DNA from: Halieaceae bacterium
GTDB lineage: Bacteria; Pseudomonadota; Gammaproteobacteria; Pseudomonadales; Halieaceae
Direction: 5' to 3'
DNA length: 64,000 nt
Assembly: GCA_902547755.1 (NCBI GenBank)
Contig: CACCPA010000005.1
Coordinates: forward strand, 52,632-116,631
The notes under the pieces were generated by a model that did no database searches, had not been told where the DNA came from, and was given only the letters and a program-made list of their open reading frames with translations. How positions within the stretch are numbered: position 1 is the first letter of the stretch; the number at the start of each line of letters is the position of its first letter. Position numbers and translations under genes: made by a program. Positions 27,149-34,323 of the stretch are shown in pieces.

Positions 27149-27682
27149 TTACCAGATGTTGAGCATTGATGCAGTGCCAGCGGCGATACCTGAACCCAGT
27201 ATGGCACCTGCAGCGGTATCTCCCGGGTAATGAACACCGATGACAACTCGTGATGCAGCCACTAAAGATGCCCAGATTAACATGGCGGCGTAAGCGCCAC
27301 CGAAGGTGATGATGGTAATGGTTGAGAAACAAAAGGCCGCTGACGTGTGGCCTGATGGGAAGCTGAATTTGTCAGATGCGGGGATAAGAGATTTGAGATT
27401 TTTCTTAAAGTCGCATGGCCGCAGACGCTTTAGCGTGTTTTTCATGATGTAGTAGATGATTCGCTCCGCGAGCATGGCAACCGCGAGCGCCACCGTATAG
27501 GTGGGTGCCAGCAACGAACCAGATAACCAAACTAATGAGGGTGTTAAGACTTGCAGATAACCATCGCCACTACGCGAAAGGGCAATAGCGCCCTTTGTCA
27601 TTGCCTTGTATTCTCGACCGAGATGGAACACCTTGTCGAAAAGTGCGACGTCGATTTGTTGGAGCGCTGCCATGATCGCCAT
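27149..27682 (-). CDS. PAP2-family phosphatase
   Basis: A 177-residue integral membrane protein with the three PAP2 motifs: KNTLKRLRP, PSGHT in FSFPSGHTSAAF, and SRVVIGVHYPGD. Several hydrophobic stretches are visible (about 50-75, 115-140, 150-175). Such enzymes remove phosphate from lipid phosphates, for example undecaprenyl pyrophosphate or phosphatidic acid. First gene of the leftward operon with the glycosyltransferase and octaheme cytochrome. The actual lipid substrate cannot be decided. Confidence 0.9.
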   Translation of the reverse strand: MAIMAALQQIDVALFDKVFHLGREYKAMTKGAIALSRSGDGYLQVLTPSLVWLSGSLLAPTYTVALAVAMLAERIIYYIMKNTLKRLRPCDFKKNLKSLIPASDKFSFPSGHTSAAFCFSTITIITFGGAYAAMLIWASLVAASRVVIGVHYPGDTAAGAILGSGIAAGTASMLNIW

Positions 27683-27733
27683 AGTGAGATTACTCCTCCC
27701 CCAAGATCACCTTTTAATAGCATTTTGGGTCAT

Positions 27734-27749
27734 CATACCACGTAGTATG
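27734..27749. promoter_or_regulatory. Near-palindrome in a divergent promoter region
   Basis: CATACCACGTAGTATG pairs with its own complement at 14 of 16 bases. It lies between the leftward PAP2 operon and the rightward amidotransferase, 44 bases from the latter's start. It is placed like an operator that could control both; no regulator gene adjoins it. Confidence 0.3.
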
Positions 27750-27792
27750 TGTTCGAAATATCACAAAAATGTGACCGCAAAACAATGATTAG

Positions 27793-28512
27793 ATGACAGC
27801 CAATATGCATATAGGGATTCTTAAAACAGACGCCGTAAGACCGGAATGGGTGCCAGACTTTGGCGAATACCCCGACATGTTTAAGCGTCTCCTTTTGGAG
27901 GCTGACTCCTCGGTGAGTTTTGCGATCTGGGATGTTGAGGAGGGTGTTCATCCCACTGATCTCGACATTGATGCGGTGGATGGTTTTATTATTACCGGCA
28001 GCAAGAGCTCGGCCTACGACGACAAACAGTGGATTCGAGATCTCGAGGCTTTAATCCAGAAGCTCCATGCGAGGCGCAAAAAGATGGTCGGGATCTGCTT
28101 TGGCCATCAAATCATTGCTAAGGCTCTAGGAGGCGTTGTCTCAAAGTCCGATAAAGGCTGGGGTGTCGGTATTCACACCTATGAGCTCGATAAAGCGCCC
28201 TTTGATGGAGCGCAGTCTGGTCAGCTGAAGTTGGTGGTGTCGCATCAAGACCAGGTACATGAACTCCCACCCGGTGCCCGCAATGTGGTGTCCAATGCGC
28301 ATTGCGAGAATGCGGGATTTGTCATGGGCGATCATATATTCACCCTTCAGGGACACCCTGAGTTCATCGACGAGTATTCGGAGGCGATTATGTCATTTCG
28401 TTACGACATGATTGGCGCCGACCGTGTTGCTCAGGGGCGTGCTTCGCTACAGCAACATGATCATGAGGGCGCTCGGGTCGCCCGTTGGATGTCGAGCTTC
28501 CTCGCAAGTTAG
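27793..28512 (+). CDS. Class I glutamine amidotransferase (GMP-synthase-like)
   Basis: A 239-residue stand-alone glutaminase with the complete triad: Cys102 in GICFGHQ, and His188 and Glu190 in LQGHPEF. ITGSKSSAYDD contains the usual glycine turn. There is no synthetase domain, so this is not GuaA itself. Relatives of this form act as gamma-glutamyl hydrolases or amidotransferases of unknown substrate. It stands alone, divergent from the PAP2 operon. Confidence 0.83.
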   Translation: MTANMHIGILKTDAVRPEWVPDFGEYPDMFKRLLLEADSSVSFAIWDVEEGVHPTDLDIDAVDGFIITGSKSSAYDDKQWIRDLEALIQKLHARRKKMVGICFGHQIIAKALGGVVSKSDKGWGVGIHTYELDKAPFDGAQSGQLKLVVSHQDQVHELPPGARNVVSNAHCENAGFVMGDHIFTLQGHPEFIDEYSEAIMSFRYDMIGADRVAQGRASLQQHDHEGARVARWMSSFLAS

Positions 28513-28571
28513 ACCGATCGCCCAGCCGGGCTATGACGGTATTAGAGGGAGATTGCAGCAAACCTCGAGAG

Positions 28572-29012
28572 TCACCAAGCCCCCGTATTTTCCATTGATG
28601 CCCATGGCTCCTGCGCTGGCAGAGCCTCGCCGTCTTGCAACAGCTCGATCGAAATGCCGTCGGGTGATTTCACAAAGGCCATGCGGCCATCGCGCGGTGG
28701 GCGGTTAATCACGACACCCGCATCACGTAGTTTCTGACAGGTGTCATAAATGTCGTCGACCCGGTAGGCAAGGTGTCCAAAGTTTTTGCCCCCGTCGTAG
28801 GCTTCGGGGTCCCAGTTATAAGTGATCTCTACGAGCGGACTTTGCGCTGCTTCTGCGTGGTCAACATCACCCGGTGCTGCCAGGAATACCAAGGTAAACC
28901 GCCCCTGCTCACTGTCGGATCGCCTCACTTCGACAAGGCCCAGGTGACTGACAAAAAATTCGAGCGTTTTATCGAGATCACTGGCCCTGATCATGGTGTG
29001 CAAATAGCGCAT
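28572..29012 (-). CDS. gloA: Lactoylglutathione lyase GloA (glyoxalase I)
   Basis: A 146-residue VOC-fold enzyme converting the methylglyoxal-glutathione hemithioacetal to S-lactoylglutathione. The four metal ligands of the family are visible: His5 (MRYLH), Glu62 (VEITYNW), His80 (NFGHLAYRV) and Glu123 (GISIELLQ). Length matches the E. coli nickel enzyme (135) with a short C-terminal extension. Convergent with the amidotransferase gene and divergent from rdgC. Confidence 0.94.
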   Translation of the reverse strand: MRYLHTMIRASDLDKTLEFFVSHLGLVEVRRSDSEQGRFTLVFLAAPGDVDHAEAAQSPLVEITYNWDPEAYDGGKNFGHLAYRVDDIYDTCQKLRDAGVVINRPPRDGRMAFVKSPDGISIELLQDGEALPAQEPWASMENTGAW

Positions 29013-29175
29013 TGATTGATTTCCTTCGCCTGCTATTTCAATGGATACGTAATTTAACGTATTCGTGCAATCAGACGAGCAATAGTTTGAAAATCCTCCT
29101 ACACTGTCGCGCTCGCAAAAGATTGCGTCTTTGCGCGATTAACGCGCGTGCCTGCACAAACAAAGAGTATTTTTC

Positions 29176-30078
29176 ATGTGGTTCCGTAATGCCCGCCCCT
29201 ACAGACTGCCCGGTCGCCTTGGTATTGATGCCAGCGAATTGTCGCAACGCCTGTCGAGGCGCCCTTTTCAGCCCTGCCGCCCAAGTCAACCCGTATCGAG
29301 TGGATGGGTGCCCGCTCTATCAGATGATGCGAGTGATTTTGTTAACAAATCTGGCGATTACTGGCTTGTCAGGCTTCAGCGTGAAGAGCGATTGCTGCCA
29401 GCATCGGTCATTAGAAGCGAGGTGAACTCGCGCATTCAGGAAATTCAGACGGGCCAAGGACGCCGTGTTCAGCGTAAAGAGCGCCTAGATATTGTGGATG
29501 AAGTGACGCAGGATTTTCTGCCGCGCGCATTTACAAAATCGCAGCATCTCGAGGCTCTCATCAACGACCGCGAGGGCTGGGTGTGGGTGAATACGGCCAG
29601 TACGGCGCGTGCTGAAGAGCTGCTTTCGTTATTGCGAGAAGGCCTAGGTAACCTACCCGTGGTGATTCCCGACACACAAAAATCACCTGGTGTTGTAATG
29701 AGCCAATGGCTACTCAATGGGGGGCTGCCAGAGGGTCTGAGTCTCGGGGGCGATGTCGATTTGGAGGACCCTCAGGAGGAGGGTGGTGTTGTTCGAGTAC
29801 GAGGTATGTATCTCGAATCTGATGAAATCACACGACACATCGAGTCCGGCAAGCAGGCTGTCCGGCTGGCGTTATCGTGGCAAGACCAAGTTGACTTTGT
29901 GGTCGATAGGGATCTCAGTCTCCGCCGCATTCGCTTCAGCGATGAGCTGAAAAGTATCAATGAGGAGCTTCAGGAGGATGTGCTGGCACGTCGAGATGCT
30001 GACTGTCTTCTCATGGGAGAGACTTTGAGCACGCTCCAAACAACCATAGCAAAAACGTTTGGCGGTATTTCGGAATGA
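29176..30078 (+). CDS. rdgC: Recombination-associated protein RdgC
   Basis: A 300-residue nucleoid-associated protein of the RdgC family, with the usual opening MWFRNARPYRL and later LPRAFTKSQHLEALINDREGWVWVNTASTARAEELLSLLREGLG. In E. coli RdgC forms a ring around double-stranded DNA and limits RecA filament action. Length equals the family norm (about 303). Its last codons overlap the start of the DUF1653 gene (ATGA). Confidence 0.94.
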   Translation: MWFRNARPYRLPGRLGIDASELSQRLSRRPFQPCRPSQPVSSGWVPALSDDASDFVNKSGDYWLVRLQREERLLPASVIRSEVNSRIQEIQTGQGRRVQRKERLDIVDEVTQDFLPRAFTKSQHLEALINDREGWVWVNTASTARAEELLSLLREGLGNLPVVIPDTQKSPGVVMSQWLLNGGLPEGLSLGGDVDLEDPQEEGGVVRVRGMYLESDEITRHIESGKQAVRLALSWQDQVDFVVDRDLSLRRIRFSDELKSINEELQEDVLARRDADCLLMGETLSTLQTTIAKTFGGISE

Positions 30079-30290
30079 TCGATCGACCCGACCCCGGCAC
30101 CTATGTGCATTACAAGAACGATAAGCACTACACGGTTATTGATGTGGTGAGGGACTCGGAAACCGAAGAGTGGATGGTGTTGTACCGTGCCGAGTACGGT
30201 GATTACGGCCTGTGGGTTAGGCCTCTGACCCTATTTATGGAAATCGTTCAAAAAGACAGGCAGTCGGTGCGGCGATTCGCACCCCTTTAG
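30075..30290 (+). CDS. DUF1653 small protein
   Basis: A 71-residue protein of the DUF1653 family: PGTYVHYKNDKHYTVIDVVRDSETEEWMVLYRAEYGDYGLWVRPLTLFMEIV. The fold is probably a small beta barrel; function is unknown to me. It overlaps rdgC by four bases, so the two are translated together. Its stop lies 10 bases from the convergent stop of flgN, marking the left edge of the flagellar block. Confidence 0.87.
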   Translation: MIDRPDPGTYVHYKNDKHYTVIDVVRDSETEEWMVLYRAEYGDYGLWVRPLTLFMEIVQKDRQSVRRFAPL

Positions 30291-30300
30291 TGTTCGGCGC

Positions 30301-30789
30301 TTAGGCGCTGCCTAACAGGCGCGAGCCCATTGTGTCTTCAGCTGACCCGCGATTGCCGTACAGAGTGACATTCGCCGCGTCTGGCCGTAACAGTGTAAGG
30401 GCTGATCGTGTGCGTTCGCGCAAGCCCGCAATTAGCATACCGTTTCTCTGATTTGCACTCTTGCTCGCTTCACCCTTTTCACGAAGCTCATCCACACAAG
30501 CAAGCGCCCGATCACGTAACCCGTTGAATAAACCAGGGTGTGACTCAATTTGTGCGCGCAGGCCATCGTTGAGCCCCAGCTTTTCTCGCTCATGCCTTGC
30601 CTGAGCGTGCGTAGCGATCGCTCGCTGCTTCGCTGCAACTGCCTGCTCGAGCCGTTCAGCGTCGGAACCCATCAGTGCTTCGTGCTCGATATCAAGGGTC
30701 TCGACAACCTGTGTTAGTGTTTCGAGCTCGTGCTCGAGCGCATGCACTATGGATTCGGCGCTGGCGGCGTGACTGTCAGCGTTCATCAT
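30301..30789 (-). CDS. flgN: Flagellar export chaperone FlgN
   Basis: A 162-residue, largely helical protein with FlgN character: long heptad-rich helices (about 10-55 and 60-115), TQVVETLDIEHEALMGSDAERLEQAVAAKQRAI, and a variable C-terminus. FlgN carries FlgK and FlgL, the hook-filament junction proteins, to the export gate. The call rests mainly on its place after flgM and flgA, as in other gammaproteobacteria; the sequence is typically poorly conserved. ATG 30789 is followed by a second ATG. It begins two bases downstream of the flgM stop. Confidence 0.82.
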   Translation of the reverse strand: MMNADSHAASAESIVHALEHELETLTQVVETLDIEHEALMGSDAERLEQAVAAKQRAIATHAQARHEREKLGLNDGLRAQIESHPGLFNGLRDRALACVDELREKGEASKSANQRNGMLIAGLRERTRSALTLLRPDAANVTLYGNRGSAEDTMGSRLLGSA

Positions 30790-30791
30790 AC

Positions 30792-31097
30792 TTACAGCAA
30801 CTCTTTTTCCATGGTCATTAACGCGTCTGCTATACGATTTGCGTCAACTTCATAGCTGCCATCAGCAATATGTTGGCGAATCGCTTCAACGCGATCGAGG
30901 TCCACGCCTTCGGCCGCGGCCACTTCTGCTTGAAGTTCAGCCAGTCGAGACGCGGTGTTTGTTAATTGAACCGAGTCCATGCGCTTCGTATCTGTAGCGC
31001 TCGCTTGTTCGCCATCACCACCACGAACGCGAGTATCCAGCCGCTCAGTATCGAGGCGGGGACCCGGCTTAATTCCTGATGTATCAATAGGACTCAT
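30792..31097 (-). CDS. flgM: Anti-sigma-28 factor FlgM
   Basis: A 101-residue protein with an unstructured N-terminus (MSPIDTSGIKPGPRL...) and the FliA-binding C-terminal helices (VEAIRQHIADGSYEVDANRIADALMTMEKELL), the FlgM family signature. It holds FliA inactive until the hook is complete and FlgM is exported. A sigma-28 promoter lies about 50 bases upstream, so FlgM is made under the control of its own target, a negative loop also known in enteric bacteria. Lies between flgA and flgN on the same strand. Confidence 0.92.
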   Translation of the reverse strand: MSPIDTSGIKPGPRLDTERLDTRVRGGDGEQASATDTKRMDSVQLTNTASRLAELQAEVAAAEGVDLDRVEAIRQHIADGSYEVDANRIADALMTMEKELL

Positions 31098-31145
31098 TTG
31101 ACTCTCCGCGACATTTCGTCGCCCGATATTGTTTCTGCGATAAGG

Positions 31146-31172
31146 ATAGCGGCAACTGCACTTAAAACTTTA
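31146..31172 (-). promoter_or_regulatory. Sigma-28 (FliA) promoter of flgM
   Basis: On the minus strand: a perfect -35 TAAAGTTT (complement of 31165-31172), an 11-base spacer and a -10 GCCGCTAT (complement of 31146-31153; consensus GCCGATAA, six of eight). Spacing and both boxes fit FliA. It lies in the 97-base gap between flgA and flgM and adds a FliA-dependent source of flgM-flgN to read-through from flgA. Confidence 0.8.
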
Positions 31173-31194
31173 GAATTTTTACACTTTTTTTTAC

Positions 31195-31887
31195 TCATTG
31201 GATGAGCACTTTACCACTTGCCATAACAAAGCCCTCTACTTTTTTTCCGGAGCTGGTGTTCTGGACCAACAAGCGATCCCCTTCAGCACCGTTTGCTAGC
31301 GCTTTGCCTTGCATATTGACCAAAAGCCCCGAGCTTCGAGCGACTAAATCGACCGTCTGTCCGCGTTCTATGATTTGGGGTGATACGAGGTCAGATGAGC
31401 GAAGTGGGTTACCTGATCGCAAGTGCTTGCGCGCTTCTTTCCCAATGATTTTATTTTCGTCGGTAACGTAGCCAACTAGGGGTCGTGAGATCTCCCGCTT
31501 ACGCCATTCAATGTCGCCTCGACTAATAATATCGCCACGATTCACTGAATGACCTAACACGGGGAGCTCCATCGTTGTCGTCACAGTGGCTCGGACATGA
31601 ACAGTCCAGGGTGCAGGGCTGACGCATTTTACTGCAACACTCACCGGTCCGAGCACTTGCTCCCCAGATGACGAAGTACTCAACGGCACACCACAGGTCA
31701 TCAAGCTTACACGCGAATCTACCGGACGGACGTTCACATTTACATGGTTGTGACCTCGTTCAAGCGCACGCTTCTCGGCAAATAGCGCCGCCGCGGCAGT
31801 AATTGTAGATACTGACTGAGCAGCAGTCGCTAGCTGCGGTGCCAGTAGCAATAAAGTGGCTATCGTCAGCTCATGTTTGCGTGTCAT
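31195..31887 (-). CDS. flgA: Flagellar P-ring assembly chaperone FlgA
   Basis: A 230-residue exported protein: signal peptide about 1-22 (MTRKHELTIATLLLLAPQLATA), a middle domain, and the C-terminal SAF-type region with SVNRGDIISRGDIEWRKREIS, NPLRSSDLVSPQIIERGQTVDLVARS. FlgA works in the periplasm to help FlgI form the P ring. Length matches E. coli FlgA (219). A sigma-54 promoter stands upstream, so it starts the leftward flgAMN unit. Confidence 0.93.
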   Translation of the reverse strand: MTRKHELTIATLLLLAPQLATAAQSVSTITAAAALFAEKRALERGHNHVNVNVRPVDSRVSLMTCGVPLSTSSSGEQVLGPVSVAVKCVSPAPWTVHVRATVTTTMELPVLGHSVNRGDIISRGDIEWRKREISRPLVGYVTDENKIIGKEARKHLRSGNPLRSSDLVSPQIIERGQTVDLVARSSGLLVNMQGKALANGAEGDRLLVQNTSSGKKVEGFVMASGKVLIQ

Positions 31888-32227
31888 GCGGCAGCACTCC
31901 TCTCAAGTTTTTTGACATTTTCACAATGTTTGTATGTGAAGAAGCAAAAGTAATGCCAACTTTTTTTGACGCTCGGCTCAGCATTCGTTGCTAGCTATAA
32001 AAGTTATCGAGTTATTTGTTCTAAATTAGACTTTGAACTACCGTGGTTGGGCCGATGGAGGATGGTATGGTTGTTTAACGGAAAAAAACGGGTAGGGTTT
32101 GCTCAGGCTGAAGCAAGTCAGCGGAGCAGAGTTGCGAATAACATTTACTTACACGAGCACGTTGGGTCGACATATCACTCGACGTTCCATTAGGTTATAA
32201 GCAAAAAAGAGCGTTGGAGTGATCACC
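31888..32227. other. Divergent intergenic region between flgA and the TPR locus
   Basis: About 340 bases without a credible gene. It holds the leftward sigma-54 promoter of flgA near its left end. To the right it is A+T-rich, with an inverted repeat GTCGA-(8)-TCGAC near 32166-32183 and no promoter I can defend for the rightward TPR genes. A frame open at 31966-32193 has no ribosome site or recognisable sequence. Confidence 0.45.
31942..31959 (-). promoter_or_regulatory. Sigma-54 promoter of flgA-flgM-flgN
   Basis: The minus strand reads TTGGCATTACTTTTGCTT: GG and GC separated by exactly ten bases, with TTGGCA and TTGC cores matching the RpoN consensus (TTGGCACG-N4-TTGCA). It is about 55 bases upstream of the flgA ATG. 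This makes flgAMN a member of the sigma-54 flagellar class. Confidence 0.83.
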
Positions 32228-32575
32228 GTGCAACTGACTATTGAACAAGCTCTACAGCAGGCTGTCGCCGCCCACAAAGGGGGCAACCTTACCGAGGCTG
32301 AGAATATTTATCGGGCTATATTACAAAGCCAACCGAGGCACGCCGATGCAAACCACAATTTGGGGGTTATTGCCATCTCAGTGAACCAGATAGAGGCGGC
32401 AGTACCATTGTTTAAAACTGCTCTGGATGCCAATCCAAATGTGGAGCAATTTTGGCTAAGTTATGTGGATGCACTCGTCAAAGCTGACCGCCTAAAAGAT
32501 GCCAAGCAGGCGATAAAAAAAGCCAAAAAAAAAGGATTCGATGCAAAGAAACTGGGGAAATTGCTCGCTAAATAA
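32228..32575 (+). pseudogene. TPR protein fragment, apparent N-terminal part of a split TPR-sulfotransferase
   Basis: A 115-residue frame opening MQLTIEQALQQAVAAHKGGNLTEAENIYRAILQSQPRHADANHNLGVIA, with two TPR-like units and a lysine-rich tail that ends in TAA. From memory, this opening is the usual N-terminus of long bacterial TPR-sulfotransferase proteins in which it runs directly into further repeats. Here the next repeats lie 27 bases on in another frame. Stops close both frames (32569-32571 and 32573-32575), so simple slippage at the A7 or A9 runs (32515-32521, 32525-32533) cannot rejoin them. GTG 32228 has GGAG eight bases before it. It may still make a short stable TPR protein. Confidence 0.6.
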
Positions 32576-32601
32576 ATCTCTCAAACGAGAGTGGTGCCGA
32601 G

Positions 32602-34323
32602 GTGAGCTTCAACTTGGGAAACACCCTTGTGGGACAGGGCAAGTTCAGTGAGGCGGAAGTCAGCTATAACCAAGCGATAGCATTGAAGCCTGACTATGCC
32701 GAAGCTCACAATAACTTGGGTATGGTGCTAGGGAGACTGGGTAAGTTCAGCGAGTCGGAAGCCAGCTGTAACCGGGCGATAGCGTTGAAGCCTGACTTCG
32801 TCGCAGCCCACAACAACTTGGGAAACGCCCTCGTTGGATTAGGCAGGCTGACCGAGGCGGAAGCCAGCTTTAACCAAGCGATAGCCTCAAAGGTTGACTA
32901 TGCAGACGCTCACAACAACTTGGGTGTCGTGCTACAGCGATCGGGCAGGCTAAGCGAGGCGGAAGCCAGCTATAACCAAGCGATAGCGTTGAAGCCTGAC
33001 TTCGCAGAAGCTTACAACAACTTGGGTGGTACGCTCACGGACTTGGGCAGATTAACCGAGGCGGAGGCCAGCTTTAATCAAGCGATAGCGTTGAACCCTG
33101 ACTACGCAGAAGCTCACAACAACTTGGGTGTTGCGCTACAGCGACTGGGCAGGCTAACCGAGGCGGAAGCCAGCTATAACCAAGCGATAGCTTTAAAGCC
33201 TGACTATGCCGAAGCTCACAACAACTTTGGTGCTACGCTTACGGGATTGGGCAGATTGGAAGAGGCGGAGGCCAGCTATAACCAAGCGATAGCGTTGGAG
33301 CCTGACTTTGCAGAAGCCTACAGAATGTTGACTCATATAAAAAAATTTCAACGTCAAGATGAGCGATTTTCTAAAATGCTCGAGTTGTATCGCGACAACG
33401 CCCTACCAGACGAGCGACGTAGTCACCTTAACTTTGGGTTAGCCAAAGTGCATGAGGATTTAGGAGATTTTGAACGAGCGTTCACTCACTATAGTGAAGG
33501 CAACGAGTTACGCAAAAAGTTATTGGGATACCATGTAAGCAAAGATGTAGAGCTATTCATGCAACTCAAAGCGAGCTACCCACGAATAGAACAAGCGTCA
33601 CTTGAACCAGAAAAATCATCAAAGGCGCCAACGCCAATTTTTATTGTTGGTATGCCTCGTTCTGGCACGACGTTAGTCGAACAAATAGTGTCCTCTCATC
33701 CGCTCGTGACAGGCGCTGGAGAGTTGCCTTACGTAAATCTTTTTGGCTCAACCATGGCTACTGGTTGTTCTGACATCAGTCATCAAGGTTTACTAGACTT
33801 CCGAAACAGTTATTTGGATAAGCTGCAGGGGTGTTCAGAGGGCAATCTGTGGATTACAGATAAAATGCCGCATAACTTTCGTTACCTAGGGCTGCTTGCT
33901 GCGGCGTTTCCTGAGGCCAAACTCATTCATGTCAAAAGACGTCCCGAAGCAGTTTGCTGGGGAAACTTCAAGACTTATTTTTCAAACAATCTCCTTGGCT
34001 ATGCATGGGCAATTGATGACATCGTGGTGTTTTACAACCTCTATCAAAGTCTGATGAACTTTTGGAAAAATGCGCTTGGCTATCGAATTTATAATCTTGA
34101 TTACGAACTACTAACAGATAATCAGGAGTCTGAAACGCGGAAGTTAATTGACTTCATTGGCTTAAACTGGGAGGAACGCTGCCTTTATCCTGAGGGCAAT
34201 AAGAGGAGCGTATCAACCGCCTCTAGCGTGCAAGTTCGGCAAAAGGTATATCGAGGTAGTTCGGACCAATGGAGAACGTATGAGCCGTTTCTCGATGGCG
34301 CATTCGCTGGACTGTCAAGGTAG
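32602..34323 (+). CDS. TPR-repeat sulfotransferase (probably N-terminally truncated)
   Basis: A 573-residue frame with seven almost identical 34-residue tetratricopeptide repeats (residues 4-241; consensus NLG..L..LGRL.EAEASYNQAIALKPDYAEAHN), a linker, then a PAPS-dependent sulfotransferase domain. That domain starts with the 5'-phosphosulfate loop IFIVGMPRSGTTLVEQIVSSHP at about 347 and continues with ITDKMPHNFRYLGLLAAAFPEAKLIHVKRRP, the 3'-phosphate region. TPRs usually bind protein partners, so the substrate may be a protein. The GTG start lacks a good ribosome site, which fits loss of the original N-terminus. It lies between flgA and flgB, where cheV/cheR often are. A role in modifying flagellar proteins is inference. 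Confidence 0.8.
   Translation: MSFNLGNTLVGQGKFSEAEVSYNQAIALKPDYAEAHNNLGMVLGRLGKFSESEASCNRAIALKPDFVAAHNNLGNALVGLGRLTEAEASFNQAIASKVDYADAHNNLGVVLQRSGRLSEAEASYNQAIALKPDFAEAYNNLGGTLTDLGRLTEAEASFNQAIALNPDYAEAHNNLGVALQRLGRLTEAEASYNQAIALKPDYAEAHNNFGATLTGLGRLEEAEASYNQAIALEPDFAEAYRMLTHIKKFQRQDERFSKMLELYRDNALPDERRSHLNFGLAKVHEDLGDFERAFTHYSEGNELRKKLLGYHVSKDVELFMQLKASYPRIEQASLEPEKSSKAPTPIFIVGMPRSGTTLVEQIVSSHPLVTGAGELPYVNLFGSTMATGCSDISHQGLLDFRNSYLDKLQGCSEGNLWITDKMPHNFRYLGLLAAAFPEAKLIHVKRRPEAVCWGNFKTYFSNNLLGYAWAIDDIVVFYNLYQSLMNFWKNALGYRIYNLDYELLTDNQESETRKLIDFIGLNWEERCLYPEGNKRSVSTASSVQVRQKVYRGSSDQWRTYEPFLDGAFAGLSR
32611..33324 (+). repeat. Seven 102-bp tandem repeats encoding TPR units
   Basis: Seven head-to-tail copies of 102 bases (34 codons each) encode the TPR array. 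The repeats are strongly similar at DNA level, for example the recurring gaggcggaagccagc and aaccaagcgatagcg strings, well beyond what protein constraint needs. This implies recent duplication or gene conversion, and copy number may vary between strains. Confidence 0.9.

Noticed and set aside
31966..32193. 75-codon open frame between flgA and the TPR locus
   Set aside because: No ribosome site and no recognisable sequence, and its start overlaps the upstream flank of the flgA sigma-54 promoter.
32515..32575. Programmed frameshift at the A7 and A9 runs joining the TPR fragment to the sulfotransferase
   Set aside because: The sulfotransferase frame has a stop at 32569-32571, downstream of both runs, so slippage there would not reach the second frame.
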